Assembly (NCBI GenBank): GCA_946480015.1
Contig: CAMLIL010000031.1
Span: forward strand, 1-56,563
Origin: an uncultured Oxalobacteraceae bacterium
Lineage (GTDB): Bacteria > Pseudomonadota > Gammaproteobacteria > Burkholderiales > Burkholderiaceae
Direction of reading: 5' to 3'
Length of the DNA stretch: 56,563 nucleotides
Made by a program: the position numbers and the translations under genes. Shown in pieces: positions 26,043 through 35,461 of this stretch. How positions within the stretch are numbered: the first letter of the stretch is position 1; each line of letters starts with the position of its first letter. The notes beneath the pieces are model-generated. The model saw nothing but the letters and a program-made list of their open reading frames with translations, searched no databases and was not told the origin of the DNA.

Positions 26043-26065
26043 GAAAATGGGGCTTGACGCCCCAT
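26043..26065 (-). terminator. Rho-independent terminator of the ilvBNC operon
   Basis: ATGGGGC / GCCCCAT arms (26047-26053 and 26059-26065) with a 5-nt loop, followed on the minus strand by TTTTCTT. It lies 64 nt behind the ilvC stop. A second inverted repeat (TTTTGGTG 26094-26101 / CACCAAAA 26118-26125) sits directly behind ilvC. Confidence 0.75.
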
Positions 26066-26128
26066 TAACTTGTTACCCGAGAAGATACGCGGATTTTGGT
26101 GCCCTTGTCGCTGTGGACACCAAAAGTG

Positions 26129-27693
<1,565 letters not shown>

Positions 27694-29421
27694 TTACAGG
27701 TCCTCCGAACCGAGCAGCATTTCGGACAGGCCCTTGCCTGCCTTGACCATCGGCCATACGTTCTCGGCCTGGTCGGTAATAAAGTTCATGAACACTAAGC
27801 GGTCTTTCATGCCGAATGCTTCGCGCAGCGCGCCGTCGACGTCGCCCGGCTTTTCGATCTTCATGCCCACGTGGCCGAAGGATTCGGCCAGCTTGGAGAA
27901 GTCCGGCAGCGAATCCATGTAGGACTCGGAATAGCGCGAACCGTAGTCGATCTGTTGCCACTGGCGGACCATGCCGAGGAAACGGTTGTTCAGCAAAATG
28001 ATTTTCGGCGTCAGGTGATATTGCTTGCAGGTGGCAAGTTCCTGGATGCACATCTGGATCGAGCCTTCGCCGGTGATGCAGGCGACGGTGGCGTCCGGAT
28101 TGGCCATCTGCACGCCCATGGCGTACGGCAGGCCCACGCCCATGGTGCCCAGGCCGCCGGAATTGATCCAGCGGCGTGGCTTGTCGAACGGATAGTACTG
28201 GGCCGCCCACATCTGGTGCTGGCCGACGTCGGACGTGATGAAGGCGTCGCCCTTGGTCACTTCCCAGACTTTCTCGATCACCGATTGCGGCTTGATGACC
28301 AGGTCGGACGAGGCGTACTTGAGGCACTCGCGGCCGCGCCATTCGTTGATCTGTTTCCACCAGTCTTTCAGCGGAGCGGCGTTCGGCTTGGCGTCGGCCG
28401 CTTCCAGCTGGGACAGCATCTCGACCAGCACGTCCTTGACGTTGCCGACGATGGGAATGTCGACCTTGACGCGCTTGGAAATCGACGATGGGTCGATATC
28501 GACGTGAATGATCTTGCGGGCATTCTGGGCGAAGTGCTTCGGGTTGCCGATCACGCGGTCGTCGAAGCGCGCGCCAATGGCGATCAGCACGTCGCAGTGC
28601 TGCATGGCCATATTGGCTTCGTAGGTACCGTGCATGCCGGGCATGCCGACGTAGTTCTCGCTGGAAGCGCGCGAACCGCCCAGGCCCATCAGGGTGTTGG
28701 TGGTGGGAAAGCCGAGCTTTTCCACCAGCTTGTTCAGTTCTGGCGATGCATTGGCCAGGATCACGCCGCCACCGGTATAGATCATCGGACGCTCGGCTTG
28801 CAGCAGCAGCTGCACGGCCTTGCGGATCTGGCCGGAGTGACCCTTGTCGATCGGCTTGTACGAGCGCATTTCCACTTCACGCGGATACTCGAACGCGCAC
28901 TTGTGCATCGTGATGTCTTTGGGGATATCGACCAGCACCGGGCCGGGACGGCCGGTCTTGGCGATATAGAAAGCTTTCTTGATCGTCGCCGCCAGGTCTT
29001 TCACATCCTTCACGAGGAAGTTGTGTTTGACGACCGGGCGGGTAATGCCGACGGTATCGCATTCCTGGAATGCATCCTGGCCGATCGCGTGGCTCGGGAC
29101 CTGGCCGGAAATGACCACCATCGGCACCGAATCCATGTAGGCGGTCGACAGGCCGGTCACCGCATTGGTGACGCCGGGGCCGGACGTGACGAGGGCAACG
29201 CCGACCGTCTGCGAGCTGCGCGAATAGGCGTCAGCGGCGTGTACGGCTGCCTGCTCGTGGCGAACGAGGATGTGCTGGAATTTGTCTTGCTTGAAGATGG
29301 CGTCGTAGATATAGAGGACCGCACCGCCTGGGTAACCGAAAACGTGCTTGACGCCTTCTTCGGCCAGACAACGGACGACTATCTCAGCGCCCGTGATGGG
29401 AGCTGCTGGTTCGTTACTCAT
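27694..29421 (-). CDS. ilvB: Acetolactate synthase large subunit
   Basis: 575 aa. Thiamine diphosphate enzyme for the first step of branched-chain amino acid synthesis. The catalytic Glu is in VRHEQAAVHAADAYSR; the FAD-binding middle domain contains LGGSRASSENYVGMPGMHG; the ThDP/Mg motif runs from ITGEGSIQMCIQELATC to LLNNRFLGMVRQWQQ, with GEG in place of the usual GDG. First gene of ilvBNC. Confidence 0.98.
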   Translation of the reverse strand: MSNEPAAPITGAEIVVRCLAEEGVKHVFGYPGGAVLYIYDAIFKQDKFQHILVRHEQAAVHAADAYSRSSQTVGVALVTSGPGVTNAVTGLSTAYMDSVPMVVISGQVPSHAIGQDAFQECDTVGITRPVVKHNFLVKDVKDLAATIKKAFYIAKTGRPGPVLVDIPKDITMHKCAFEYPREVEMRSYKPIDKGHSGQIRKAVQLLLQAERPMIYTGGGVILANASPELNKLVEKLGFPTTNTLMGLGGSRASSENYVGMPGMHGTYEANMAMQHCDVLIAIGARFDDRVIGNPKHFAQNARKIIHVDIDPSSISKRVKVDIPIVGNVKDVLVEMLSQLEAADAKPNAAPLKDWWKQINEWRGRECLKYASSDLVIKPQSVIEKVWEVTKGDAFITSDVGQHQMWAAQYYPFDKPRRWINSGGLGTMGVGLPYAMGVQMANPDATVACITGEGSIQMCIQELATCKQYHLTPKIILLNNRFLGMVRQWQQIDYGSRYSESYMDSLPDFSKLAESFGHVGMKIEKPGDVDGALREAFGMKDRLVFMNFITDQAENVWPMVKAGKGLSEMLLGSEDL

Positions 29422-29947
29422 GATACATTCCTTTCAAGACCCATTGGGAGGTGATCGGATGCTCTCTCCTGACGATACTCGCGGTGCGCGACAGTGCTCA
29501 GGCGTTCCTTTTATCTGCGGTCACGGCGATCTTTCACGTCCCCGTAGTGACGTTACGAACCGGCGCTGGGCGCAACTCGTTCAGCTTGAGTGTCTGTGGC
29601 GGTGGATGCGAATCTCTCGCGCTTGTGGCACGGGTTAGAGCAAACTGCCTACTAGATGAAAGCGCGTCATGCAGGGGACGCCTTGTGTGGCGGTCGCGGC
29701 ATGACCATACTGCTTCGGGATGGCGAAGCGTACTATACATTACTGCGTTGCACCATTTAGGTCAAGGAATAAAACCAATATTTGCTTATTTCGCAGGCAA
29801 ACCGCCCTGTTTTGGCGTAAATAGACGGGCCGCTAGTTACACTCGTGTGTAAAGTTATGCAAAAGTCGCCATTGTTTGCTAGCATGCGACAGTTTTTCCA
29901 AATGCCTCCAGGCTATAGAATGGCGGCGCACACACCTCCCCCCACGC
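29422..29947. other. Divergent regulatory region between ilvB and the sigma factor gene
   Basis: 526 nt without a convincing gene. On the minus strand TTGACC (complement of 29760-29765) and TATAGT (complement of 29732-29737) are possible promoter elements for ilvB, although their 22-nt spacing is long; TAATGT at 17-nt spacing is an alternative. A short minus-strand ORF (MTRFHLVGSLL, ATG at about 29671) contains Leu and Val codons but no attenuator hairpin with a T tract was found. Confidence 0.45.
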
Positions 29948-30517
29948 ATGGCCACAGATAAAGAATTATCCGACTTTCTTGCCAGTGTAGAGCGGCGCGC
30001 TTTCAAGCAGGCCGTGTACGCCGTGCGCAAGGATGAGGCGGCCCTGGACATCGTGCAGGATGCGATGATCAAGCTGGCCGACAAGTACGGCGACAAGCCC
30101 GCGGCCGAGCTGCCGATGCTGTTCCAGCGCATTTTGCAAAACACCATACTCGATTATTTCAGGCGCGAAAAGGTCAGAAATACCTGGATCAGCCTGTTTT
30201 CGGGCCTGGGCCGGCGCGACGGTGACGACGAAGACTTTGATATACTCGAGTCGTACGAGTCGGAGGAAGGCTCGGCGGCAGCGGAATCGACCGCCGACCA
30301 GCTGGAACGCGCGCAGACCCTGCGCCTGATCGATGCGGAGGTACAAAAGCTGCCTGCGCGTCAACGGGAAGCCTTCCTTATGCGTTACTGGCAAGATATG
30401 GACGTGGCTGAAACAGCGCAAGCGATGGGGTGCTCCGAAGGTAGTGTCAAGACCCACTGTTCCCGTGCAACCCACGCGCTCGCTGAAGCACTGAAAGCCA
30501 AGGGAATCAAATTATGA
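29948..30517 (+). CDS. RNA polymerase sigma factor, sigma-70 family (ECF-like)
   Basis: 189 aa from ATG 29948. Region 2 contains ALDIVQDAMIKLADKYGDKP and LFQRILQNTILDYFRREKVR; region 4 has the helix-turn-helix LPARQREAFLMRYWQDMDVA followed by ETAQAMGCSEGSVKTHCSRA. It directs transcription of an unknown regulon. The next gene (DUF3619) overlaps its stop by 4 nt, and its product, a membrane protein with a cytoplasmic N terminus, could be the anti-sigma partner. This four-gene order is widespread in Burkholderiales. Confidence 0.92.
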   Translation: MATDKELSDFLASVERRAFKQAVYAVRKDEAALDIVQDAMIKLADKYGDKPAAELPMLFQRILQNTILDYFRREKVRNTWISLFSGLGRRDGDDEDFDILESYESEEGSAAAESTADQLERAQTLRLIDAEVQKLPARQREAFLMRYWQDMDVAETAQAMGCSEGSVKTHCSRATHALAEALKAKGIKL

Positions 30518-30909
30518 ACGCCGACGATCTTAATTTTGCGTACAAGGTACGCCATGCTCTGAACGAGCATCTCGACGACCTGCCCGCGTCGACCACGCAG
30601 CGGCTGGCGGCGGCGCGCCAGCAGGCGCTGGCCCGCAAGAAACCCGAGGCGCCGGTGCGCGTGCTGGGCCGCCAGCCGGCCGGTCCGTCCGGCAGGCTGC
30701 TGTCGTTCGCATGGCTGGGCCGCGTGTCGGTGGTGGTGCCGCTGCTGGCCCTGGTGGCCGGTCTGGCCGGCATCTATCAATACGAAGAGCAGCAGCGCAT
30801 CGCCGAAATCGCCGAGCTCGATGCGGCCGTGCTGTCCGACGAATTGCCGCTGAACGCCTATCTCGACCAGGGTTTCAACGCCTATCTCGCCGAGCGCGGG
30901 CAAAACTAG
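30514..30909 (+). CDS. DUF3619 membrane protein, possible anti-sigma factor
   Basis: 131 aa. A soluble N-terminal half (NADDLNFAYKVRHALNEHLD) is followed by one transmembrane helix (VSVVVPLLALVAGLAGIYQY, about residues 72-91) and a short C-terminal part ending PLNAYLDQGFNAYLAERGQ. The topology and the 4-nt overlap with the sigma factor gene suggest sigma factor sequestration, but this is inference from context only. Confidence 0.82.
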   Translation: MNADDLNFAYKVRHALNEHLDDLPASTTQRLAAARQQALARKKPEAPVRVLGRQPAGPSGRLLSFAWLGRVSVVVPLLALVAGLAGIYQYEEQQRIAEIAELDAAVLSDELPLNAYLDQGFNAYLAERGQN

Positions 30910-31512
30910 ATGAGCTTGCGCGCGCTCCCCGCCGGCGTGGTGCTGGCCAGTGTCCTGCTCGCCGGCGCCGTTGCGGCCCAGGCGGCACCGGCCGCGCCCG
31001 TGGCGGGGGCGCCCGTCGCCGTCAAACCAATGTGGAAAGATCTCACGCCGGCCCAGCGGGCTGCGCTGGCCCCCCTCTCCGCCGAGTGGGACAGGCTCGA
31101 CAGCGTGCGCAAGCAGAAGTGGCTCGACATGGGCAACCGCTTCGCCGGCATGAAACCGGACGAACAGCAGCGCGTGCACGAGCGCATGCGCGAGTGGCTC
31201 AAGCTGACGCCGGAGCAGCGCCGCCAGGCCCGGGAAAACTACACGCTGACCAAGAAAATCGACAAGTCGGCCAAGTCCGCCAAGTGGGACGAATACCAGC
31301 AATTGCCGGAAGAAGAAAAGAAAAAACTGACCGCCGCCGCCGTCGCGGCCAAGAAACCGCAAGTGACCAATCTGCCGCCCAAGGCGCAGCCGGTCACCCG
31401 CACCGTCAAGCCTGGCAAGAGCGGCGCGGCCATTTGTCCGCCCGGCACCGTCGCCAACACCGCCGCGGCCCTGCCCGCCTGCGTTCCCCCGCCCGCCGCC
31501 AATGTCAAATAG
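30910..31512 (+). CDS. DUF3106 exported protein
   Basis: 200 aa with a signal peptide (MSLRALPAGVVLASVLLAGAVAAQA). The mature part has the DUF3106 pattern of short repeats rich in Trp/Leu/Gln: PMWKDLTPAQRAALAPLSAE, KQKWLDMGNRFAGMKPDEQQ and REWLKLTPEQRRQARENY. Such repeats recall periplasmic stress sensors of the CpxP/ZraP type, which could fit a sigma factor operon; this link is speculative. It starts directly at the DUF3619 stop and overlaps the RDD gene by 11 nt. Confidence 0.82.
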   Translation: MSLRALPAGVVLASVLLAGAVAAQAAPAAPVAGAPVAVKPMWKDLTPAQRAALAPLSAEWDRLDSVRKQKWLDMGNRFAGMKPDEQQRVHERMREWLKLTPEQRRQARENYTLTKKIDKSAKSAKWDEYQQLPEEEKKKLTAAAVAAKKPQVTNLPPKAQPVTRTVKPGKSGAAICPPGTVANTAAALPACVPPPAANVK

Positions 31513-32032
31513 TACGCATGCCGTCGTCACCCCCAGCCTGAAACGCCGCCTGATCAGTATTGTGTACGAAGCGTTCCTGCTGACCGCAGTGGAAATGTTC
31601 GCCACCGGCGTGTTCCTGCTGGCTACCCAAAACCGCAAGGGGCCGCTGTTCGAGCATGGCCTGAAAGCCTTCCTGTTCCTCGTCACGGCCGCCTACTTCA
31701 TCCATTTCTGGACCGACAGCGGCCATACCCTGGCGATGAAAACCTGGCGCATCAAACTGGTCAAGGTGGGCTACGCCAAGGTGCCCTATGGCACGGCGGC
31801 GCTGCGCTACCTGCTGGCCTGGGGCTGGTTCCTGCCGGCGCTGGCGGTGTGCTGGGCCTTTCACATCACCAGCAAGGGCGCGGTCAGCGCCGCGCTGGCC
31901 ATCGGCGTGCTGGCCTGGGCCATGACCGCCTTCCTCGACAAAGACCGTCAATTTCTCCACGATAAACTGGCCGGCACCCGCCTGATCGCCCTGCCCAAGC
32001 CGGTCAAGGCCGCCAAAACGGCCGCCGCCTGA
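31502..32032 (+). CDS. RDD family membrane protein
   Basis: 176 aa with four hydrophobic helices. The RDD signature is seen in the N-terminal LKRRLISIVYEAFLLTAVEM and the later FWTDSGHTLAMKTWRIKLV and AFLDKDRQFLHDKLAGTRLI. Function in this context is unknown; RDD proteins are often small transporters. Last gene of the sigma factor operon. Confidence 0.87.
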   Translation: MSNSTHAVVTPSLKRRLISIVYEAFLLTAVEMFATGVFLLATQNRKGPLFEHGLKAFLFLVTAAYFIHFWTDSGHTLAMKTWRIKLVKVGYAKVPYGTAALRYLLAWGWFLPALAVCWAFHITSKGAVSAALAIGVLAWAMTAFLDKDRQFLHDKLAGTRLIALPKPVKAAKTAAA

Positions 32033-32042
32033 AAGGACCGCC

Positions 32043-32534
32043 GTGAGCCTGGCCTCGGTACGCGCATTCTTCGCCGCCCGCGATCTGAACATCCCCATCA
32101 TCGAACTGGAAGTGAGCACCGCCACGGTGGCGCTGGCGGCCGAGGCGCATGGCGTCGAGCCGGGCCGCATCGCCAAGACGCTGGCCTTCCGCGTGGCCGA
32201 CGGCCGCGCGATCCTGCTGGTGGCACGCGGCGATGCGCGGGTCGACAACAAGAAATTCAAGGACACTTTCGGCAAGGGCAAGATGCTCGGCGCCGACGAG
32301 GTCGTTGCCCTGACCGGCCATCCGGTCGGTGGCGTATGCCCGTTCGGGCTGGCGCAGCCGCTGGCGGTGTACCTGGACAGCTCGCTGCGCGACTTCGATG
32401 AAGTGCTACCGGCCGCCGGCGCGGTGCACACCGCAGTGCGCATCAGCCCGGACCTGCTGGCCCGGGTGACCGGCGGCCAGTGGGTCAGCGTGGTTCAGGA
32501 AGTCACAGCGACAGCGTCAGAGACAAATGCCTGA
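32043..32534 (+). CDS. YbaK/EbsC-type aminoacyl-tRNA deacylase
   Basis: 163 aa from a GTG start with AAAGGA upstream. This family removes wrongly attached amino acids from tRNA(Pro) or related tRNAs. Visible motifs are the conserved Lys in RIAKTLAFRV, the ARGDARVDNKKFKDTFGKGK stretch, and VGGVCPFGLAQPLAVYLD around the active-site loop. It follows the RDD gene by 10 nt. Its 3' end overlaps the truncated LysR gene on the other strand by 32 nt. Confidence 0.88.
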   Translation: MSLASVRAFFAARDLNIPIIELEVSTATVALAAEAHGVEPGRIAKTLAFRVADGRAILLVARGDARVDNKKFKDTFGKGKMLGADEVVALTGHPVGGVCPFGLAQPLAVYLDSSLRDFDEVLPAAGAVHTAVRISPDLLARVTGGQWVSVVQEVTATASETNA

Positions 32535-33213
32535 AGACGGTGGCGACGCGCCGCAGGTGGCGCGATTCCGGATGGGTGAGCAGCCACAGTTCGGTCTGGC
32601 ATTCCTCGAGCACGTCGGTCAACGGCACCAGGTCCGGACGTAGGCGCGCCAGGAATATCGGCAGGATGCCCACCCCCAGGCCCGAGGCGACCAGTTCCAT
32701 CACGGTCAGGATGCTGCTGACCCGGTAGCGCGGCGCCACGCTGGGGAAGTGCTGCTTGCGCCAGAGCACAGCTGGATGTTCCGGCAACGCATCATCCGGT
32801 GCAATCCAGTGCGCTTTGCCCACTTCGACTTCCTTTAGCTTGTGCACCGGACCATCTTTCGCGACAAACAGCGCCATCCGGATGGGACCAACATACTTGC
32901 CGATCAAGTGCTGGGGTGGTTGCTTGGTTGCGCGTACCGCAATGTCGGCATCGCGCCGCGTCAGGCTGGCCAGTTCATTACCAGTATGCAGCTCATACGC
33001 GAGCAAGGGGTGGCTCGTTTGCCGCGCTTTCAGTGCCGGCGCCACCAGGCCATGCAGGATGGTATCCGTGATGGTGATTCTCACCGTCCCCGAGATCTGT
33101 TCGGGCTCCATTTGAATGGCGGAATGGGCCGATTCCAGATGGGTCTCCATCTGCTCGGCGTGCTCGGCCAGAATTTGAGCTGCAGGCCAGTTTGCCCACG
33201 GTGACGCCGGCAA
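32503..33213 (-). pseudogene. LysR-type regulator lacking its DNA-binding domain
   Basis: The substrate-binding domain of a LysR regulator is intact (GTVRITITDTILHGLVAPAL at its start, YRVSSILTVMELVASGLGVG with LPIFLARLRPDLVPL later). Similarity begins abruptly at AAQILAEHAEQME, near 33183 on the plus strand, so the linker helix is cut and the first 70-80 residues, including the helix-turn-helix, are missing. The ten codons before that point (MPASPWANWP) look unrelated. No helix-turn-helix was found in other frames upstream. It cannot act as a normal regulator. Confidence 0.72.
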
Positions 33214-33500
33214 TCGTTGACGAAAAGGACAACCGCGTGCTGGAAACGTGCGACACCGAGGACGAAGCAGACGAATTGGCTCGTTTCGCCAAACGGTACA
33301 CCGATCGTCCCGCCGCCGTTATCGTGCACCCGCTGTTCATCGCTCCCCCCTCGATTCCCGCACTTCACGATGACGCAATCCGCACCATCGCCGTTAAATT
33401 TGATCGCAGCCCGGACGCCACGCGGCGCTGGCAGTTCAAGGACGTTGTTCCTTTTGTGCGCGCGTGCTTCGAAGAGGCCGGCAAACTGGAATTCAAATGA
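33192..33500 (+). CDS. Hypothetical acidic protein, possibly a fragment
   Basis: 102 aa from TTG 33192; GTG 33201 is another possible start and neither has a ribosome binding site. The frame is also open upstream into the LysR remnant, so this may be the 3' part of a gene cut at the same junction. It has no signal or membrane segment. Composition is natural (DEKDNRVLETCDTEDEADEL, ending VRACFEEAGKLEFK). No family recognised. Confidence 0.5.
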   Translation: MPTVTPAIVDEKDNRVLETCDTEDEADELARFAKRYTDRPAAVIVHPLFIAPPSIPALHDDAIRTIAVKFDRSPDATRRWQFKDVVPFVRACFEEAGKLEFK

Positions 33501-33549
33501 TACCGGGGTCATCATCACATCGCCGTTCGGCGCCGGGGTCGGTCAAGGA

Positions 33550-33966
33550 TCATGTAGGATGGTGCAGCAGACGCTCGCGAAAAATCGGCCACTGTTGCAC
33601 AAAGTCGTAATGACTGAGCTCTTTCGAGTGGTGTGCCACTAGCATATCCATCAGCGCCACGTAGCGGCTGGTGCGGTCGCGGATTGATAGCTGGAGCAGG
33701 TAATGGAGAACGTCGATGGGCTCCTGCACCGCCGACTCCGGCGGCACAAGCGCCGGGTAAGGTACAAATGTTTGCGGGTGGGCCGAGTGCAACATCATCA
33801 GGGCGGCGCTGCCGATTCGTTCGCAAGCGCCCATATAACCCAGTTCGGCCAACTTGGCAAGTTCCCAATCCATGCGGTTAAATAGCTCGCTGTCGTTGCG
33901 GCTCATCAGCATGATGGGCTGGTCGCCGCGTTCGGCCAGCGCAAGCGTCAGTTTTGGTTCCTTCAT
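33550..33966 (-). CDS. Hypothetical protein
   Basis: 138 aa, all-helical by appearance, no signal peptide (KLTLALAERGDQPIMLMSRN near the start, then MDWELAKLAELGYMGACERI). It overlaps the upstream small ORF by 4 nt (ATGA), which supports both as real coupled genes. No family recognised. Probably the last gene of a four-ORF unit reading leftward from 35053. Confidence 0.6.
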   Translation of the reverse strand: MKEPKLTLALAERGDQPIMLMSRNDSELFNRMDWELAKLAELGYMGACERIGSAALMMLHSAHPQTFVPYPALVPPESAVQEPIDVLHYLLQLSIRDRTSRYVALMDMLVAHHSKELSHYDFVQQWPIFRERLLHHPT

Positions 33967-34160
33967 TGCGTGGTTCTCCGTGGACAGGTCGGTTGCCCGG
34001 CCGAAGGTTGCGGGTGATGGCCAGTCATTGTGCCGGATGAGCTTTCAGCGGCGTTGATTTCGTCGCAGATGCGATACAGCTCGTCCATCGTCTTACCACT
34101 AGTATCGCTGTCGGCACCTCGGTCATTGTCGCGCGGCTCCTGTCCGGTACTGCAAAGCAC
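33963..34160 (-). CDS. Hypothetical small protein
   Basis: 65 aa, hydrophilic, with a central helix MDELYRICDEINAAESSSG; an internal ATG at that Met is a possible alternative start. Its TGA overlaps the next ATG, so translation is probably coupled to the 138-aa gene. No family recognised. Confidence 0.42.
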   Translation of the reverse strand: MLCSTGQEPRDNDRGADSDTSGKTMDELYRICDEINAAESSSGTMTGHHPQPSAGQPTCPRRTTQ

Positions 34161-34181
34161 GTGAAATGAGTCGCACCAGCT

Positions 34182-34736
34182 TTACGGGAACCATGGCGTG
34201 GGCCCTGTCGGCAGTGGTACCACGTCGGGCGGCGGCGGACGATTGCCACGAACGCAGACCGTTATGATCGGGCTGATCACGCACGGATTGAGCACCGCGG
34301 CCAGGTCCTCATCCGGATATCTCGGGGGCAGTTGAGGAATGGCGTCGTTGCCGATATCTCCGTCGCCACTGGCGACGATGAACGGTCCCGGATCGATCGC
34401 GTCCGGGAGGGGCGCGGAAATGACGACGATCGGGACGTAATACCCTCCACCGCCGGAATCGCCGGGGGCGGGAACGGGGTCCTCGAGCACCGGATCATAT
34501 TCGTAGTAATCGTCGACATGCGCAATGGAGCCGGTCCGTGCGCTCAGGAATCCGCGTACGGCCGTCGCCGCAGCATCGACGGCGGCCTGAAACCGCAGCG
34601 CCGCCTGCCCCTGCGGGTCGGGAGCGCCGGTGACACCTTGCGCACGTGTGTACGTGAACACCGTGTAGCCGTCCGGCAGGAGCAGCGCGTCGACACTGAC
34701 ATCCGTCGGGGCGGGCGCGGCGACCCGCAAGCACAC
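34182..34736 (-). CDS. Hypothetical Gly/Pro-rich protein
   Basis: 184 aa from a GTG that shares one base with the upstream TAG. The N-terminal half looks globular (ALLLPDGYTVFTYTRAQGV), followed by a run of GGGGYY, IVVISAPLPDAIDPGPF and a Pro-rich end (RPPPPDVVPLPTGPTPWF) with two Cys residues in VLNPCVISPIITVCV. It ends 21 nt before the 65-aa ORF. No family recognised. Confidence 0.45.
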   Translation of the reverse strand: MCLRVAAPAPTDVSVDALLLPDGYTVFTYTRAQGVTGAPDPQGQAALRFQAAVDAAATAVRGFLSARTGSIAHVDDYYEYDPVLEDPVPAPGDSGGGGYYVPIVVISAPLPDAIDPGPFIVASGDGDIGNDAIPQLPPRYPDEDLAAVLNPCVISPIITVCVRGNRPPPPDVVPLPTGPTPWFP

Positions 34737-35053
34737 TATCGCCCGCTTGCGGTGCAGACGATCGCCTGTCCGGCGCTTTCGAACAGCATCGTCAACGGGG
34801 TTGAGTCCGCCCCTGCCGCCAGCTCGTCAGGCGATGGCGATCGCGCCGTCGATGGCGTCGGTTTGTTCGATGCAGGATTGGCATGGAGCAAATTGGCCGG
34901 CGTTCCGGATGGTGCCGGCAGTGCCAGAATGACGGCGCGAGCGATGATGCCGAAGTCGTACCCACAAGGGCTGGCTAATTTCCGGCAGGCGTACGCCTGG
35001 CAGGGGCGGGTGACGCGCGCCGGCAAGGTCATTGCCAGCTTCAGCCAGGACAT
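34736..35053 (-). CDS. Hypothetical ORF, uncertain
   Basis: 105 aa. A weak hydrophobic segment (GIIARAVILALPAPSGTPA, about residues 35-53) is the only feature. It overlaps the downstream GTG by one base (TAGTG), which suggests coupling, but a longer Arg-rich ORF runs on the opposite strand and coding potential is ambiguous. Confidence 0.28.
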   Translation of the reverse strand: MSWLKLAMTLPARVTRPCQAYACRKLASPCGYDFGIIARAVILALPAPSGTPANLLHANPASNKPTPSTARSPSPDELAAGADSTPLTMLFESAGQAIVCTASGR

Positions 35054-35074
35054 GGGAAATGTGGCCGTGAAAGG

Positions 35075-35458
35075 CTAACGCTGGTAGAGCTCCAGCGGCA
35101 AGCCATCCGGATCGGCGAAGAACACGAAGGCCTTGCCGGTGAATTCATCGACACGCACCGGCTCGACCGCGATCCCCTGCCCTTCCAGCCGGGCCTTGCA
35201 GGCTTGCACGTCGTCGACTTCGAAGGCCAGGTGACGCAAGCCCTGCGCTTCCGGGTAGGAAGGACGCGCCGGCGCATCGGGAAAGGAAAACAGCTCGATC
35301 TGGGCGCCGTCCGGCAGCGCCAGGTCGAGCTTGTACGAGCGCCGCGCCGCGCGGTAGTTTTCTGCCACGATCGTCAAGCCCAGCACCTCCACATAGAAGC
35401 GTTTTGAGCGCGCGTAGTCCGAGCAGATAATGGCCGCGTGGTGGATGCGCTTGAGCAT
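35075..35458 (-). CDS. VOC family protein (glyoxalase-like, YaeR type)
   Basis: 127 aa, one vicinal-oxygen-chelate domain of two beta-alpha-beta3 units. The start MLKRIHHAAIICSDYARSKR followed by FYVEVLGL, the mid ALPDGAQIELFSFPDAP and the later GLRHLAFEVDDVQACKARLE match the family. Metal ligands are probably His8, the Glu in IELFSF, His in RHLAFEV and the final Glu in LPLELYQR. The substrate is unknown. It is 3 nt downstream of the outer-membrane protein gene and likely co-transcribed. Confidence 0.9.
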   Translation of the reverse strand: MLKRIHHAAIICSDYARSKRFYVEVLGLTIVAENYRAARRSYKLDLALPDGAQIELFSFPDAPARPSYPEAQGLRHLAFEVDDVQACKARLEGQGIAVEPVRVDEFTGKAFVFFADPDGLPLELYQR

Positions 35459-35461
35459 GGC

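Noticed and set aside
34183..34197. Second hrp box starting GGGAACC
   Set aside because: No CCAC at 15-16 nt spacing.
34332..35078. Plus-strand 248-aa ORF
   Set aside because: Arg/Gly-rich mirror-type composition, runs into the VOC gene, and the minus-strand frames have better coupling signals.
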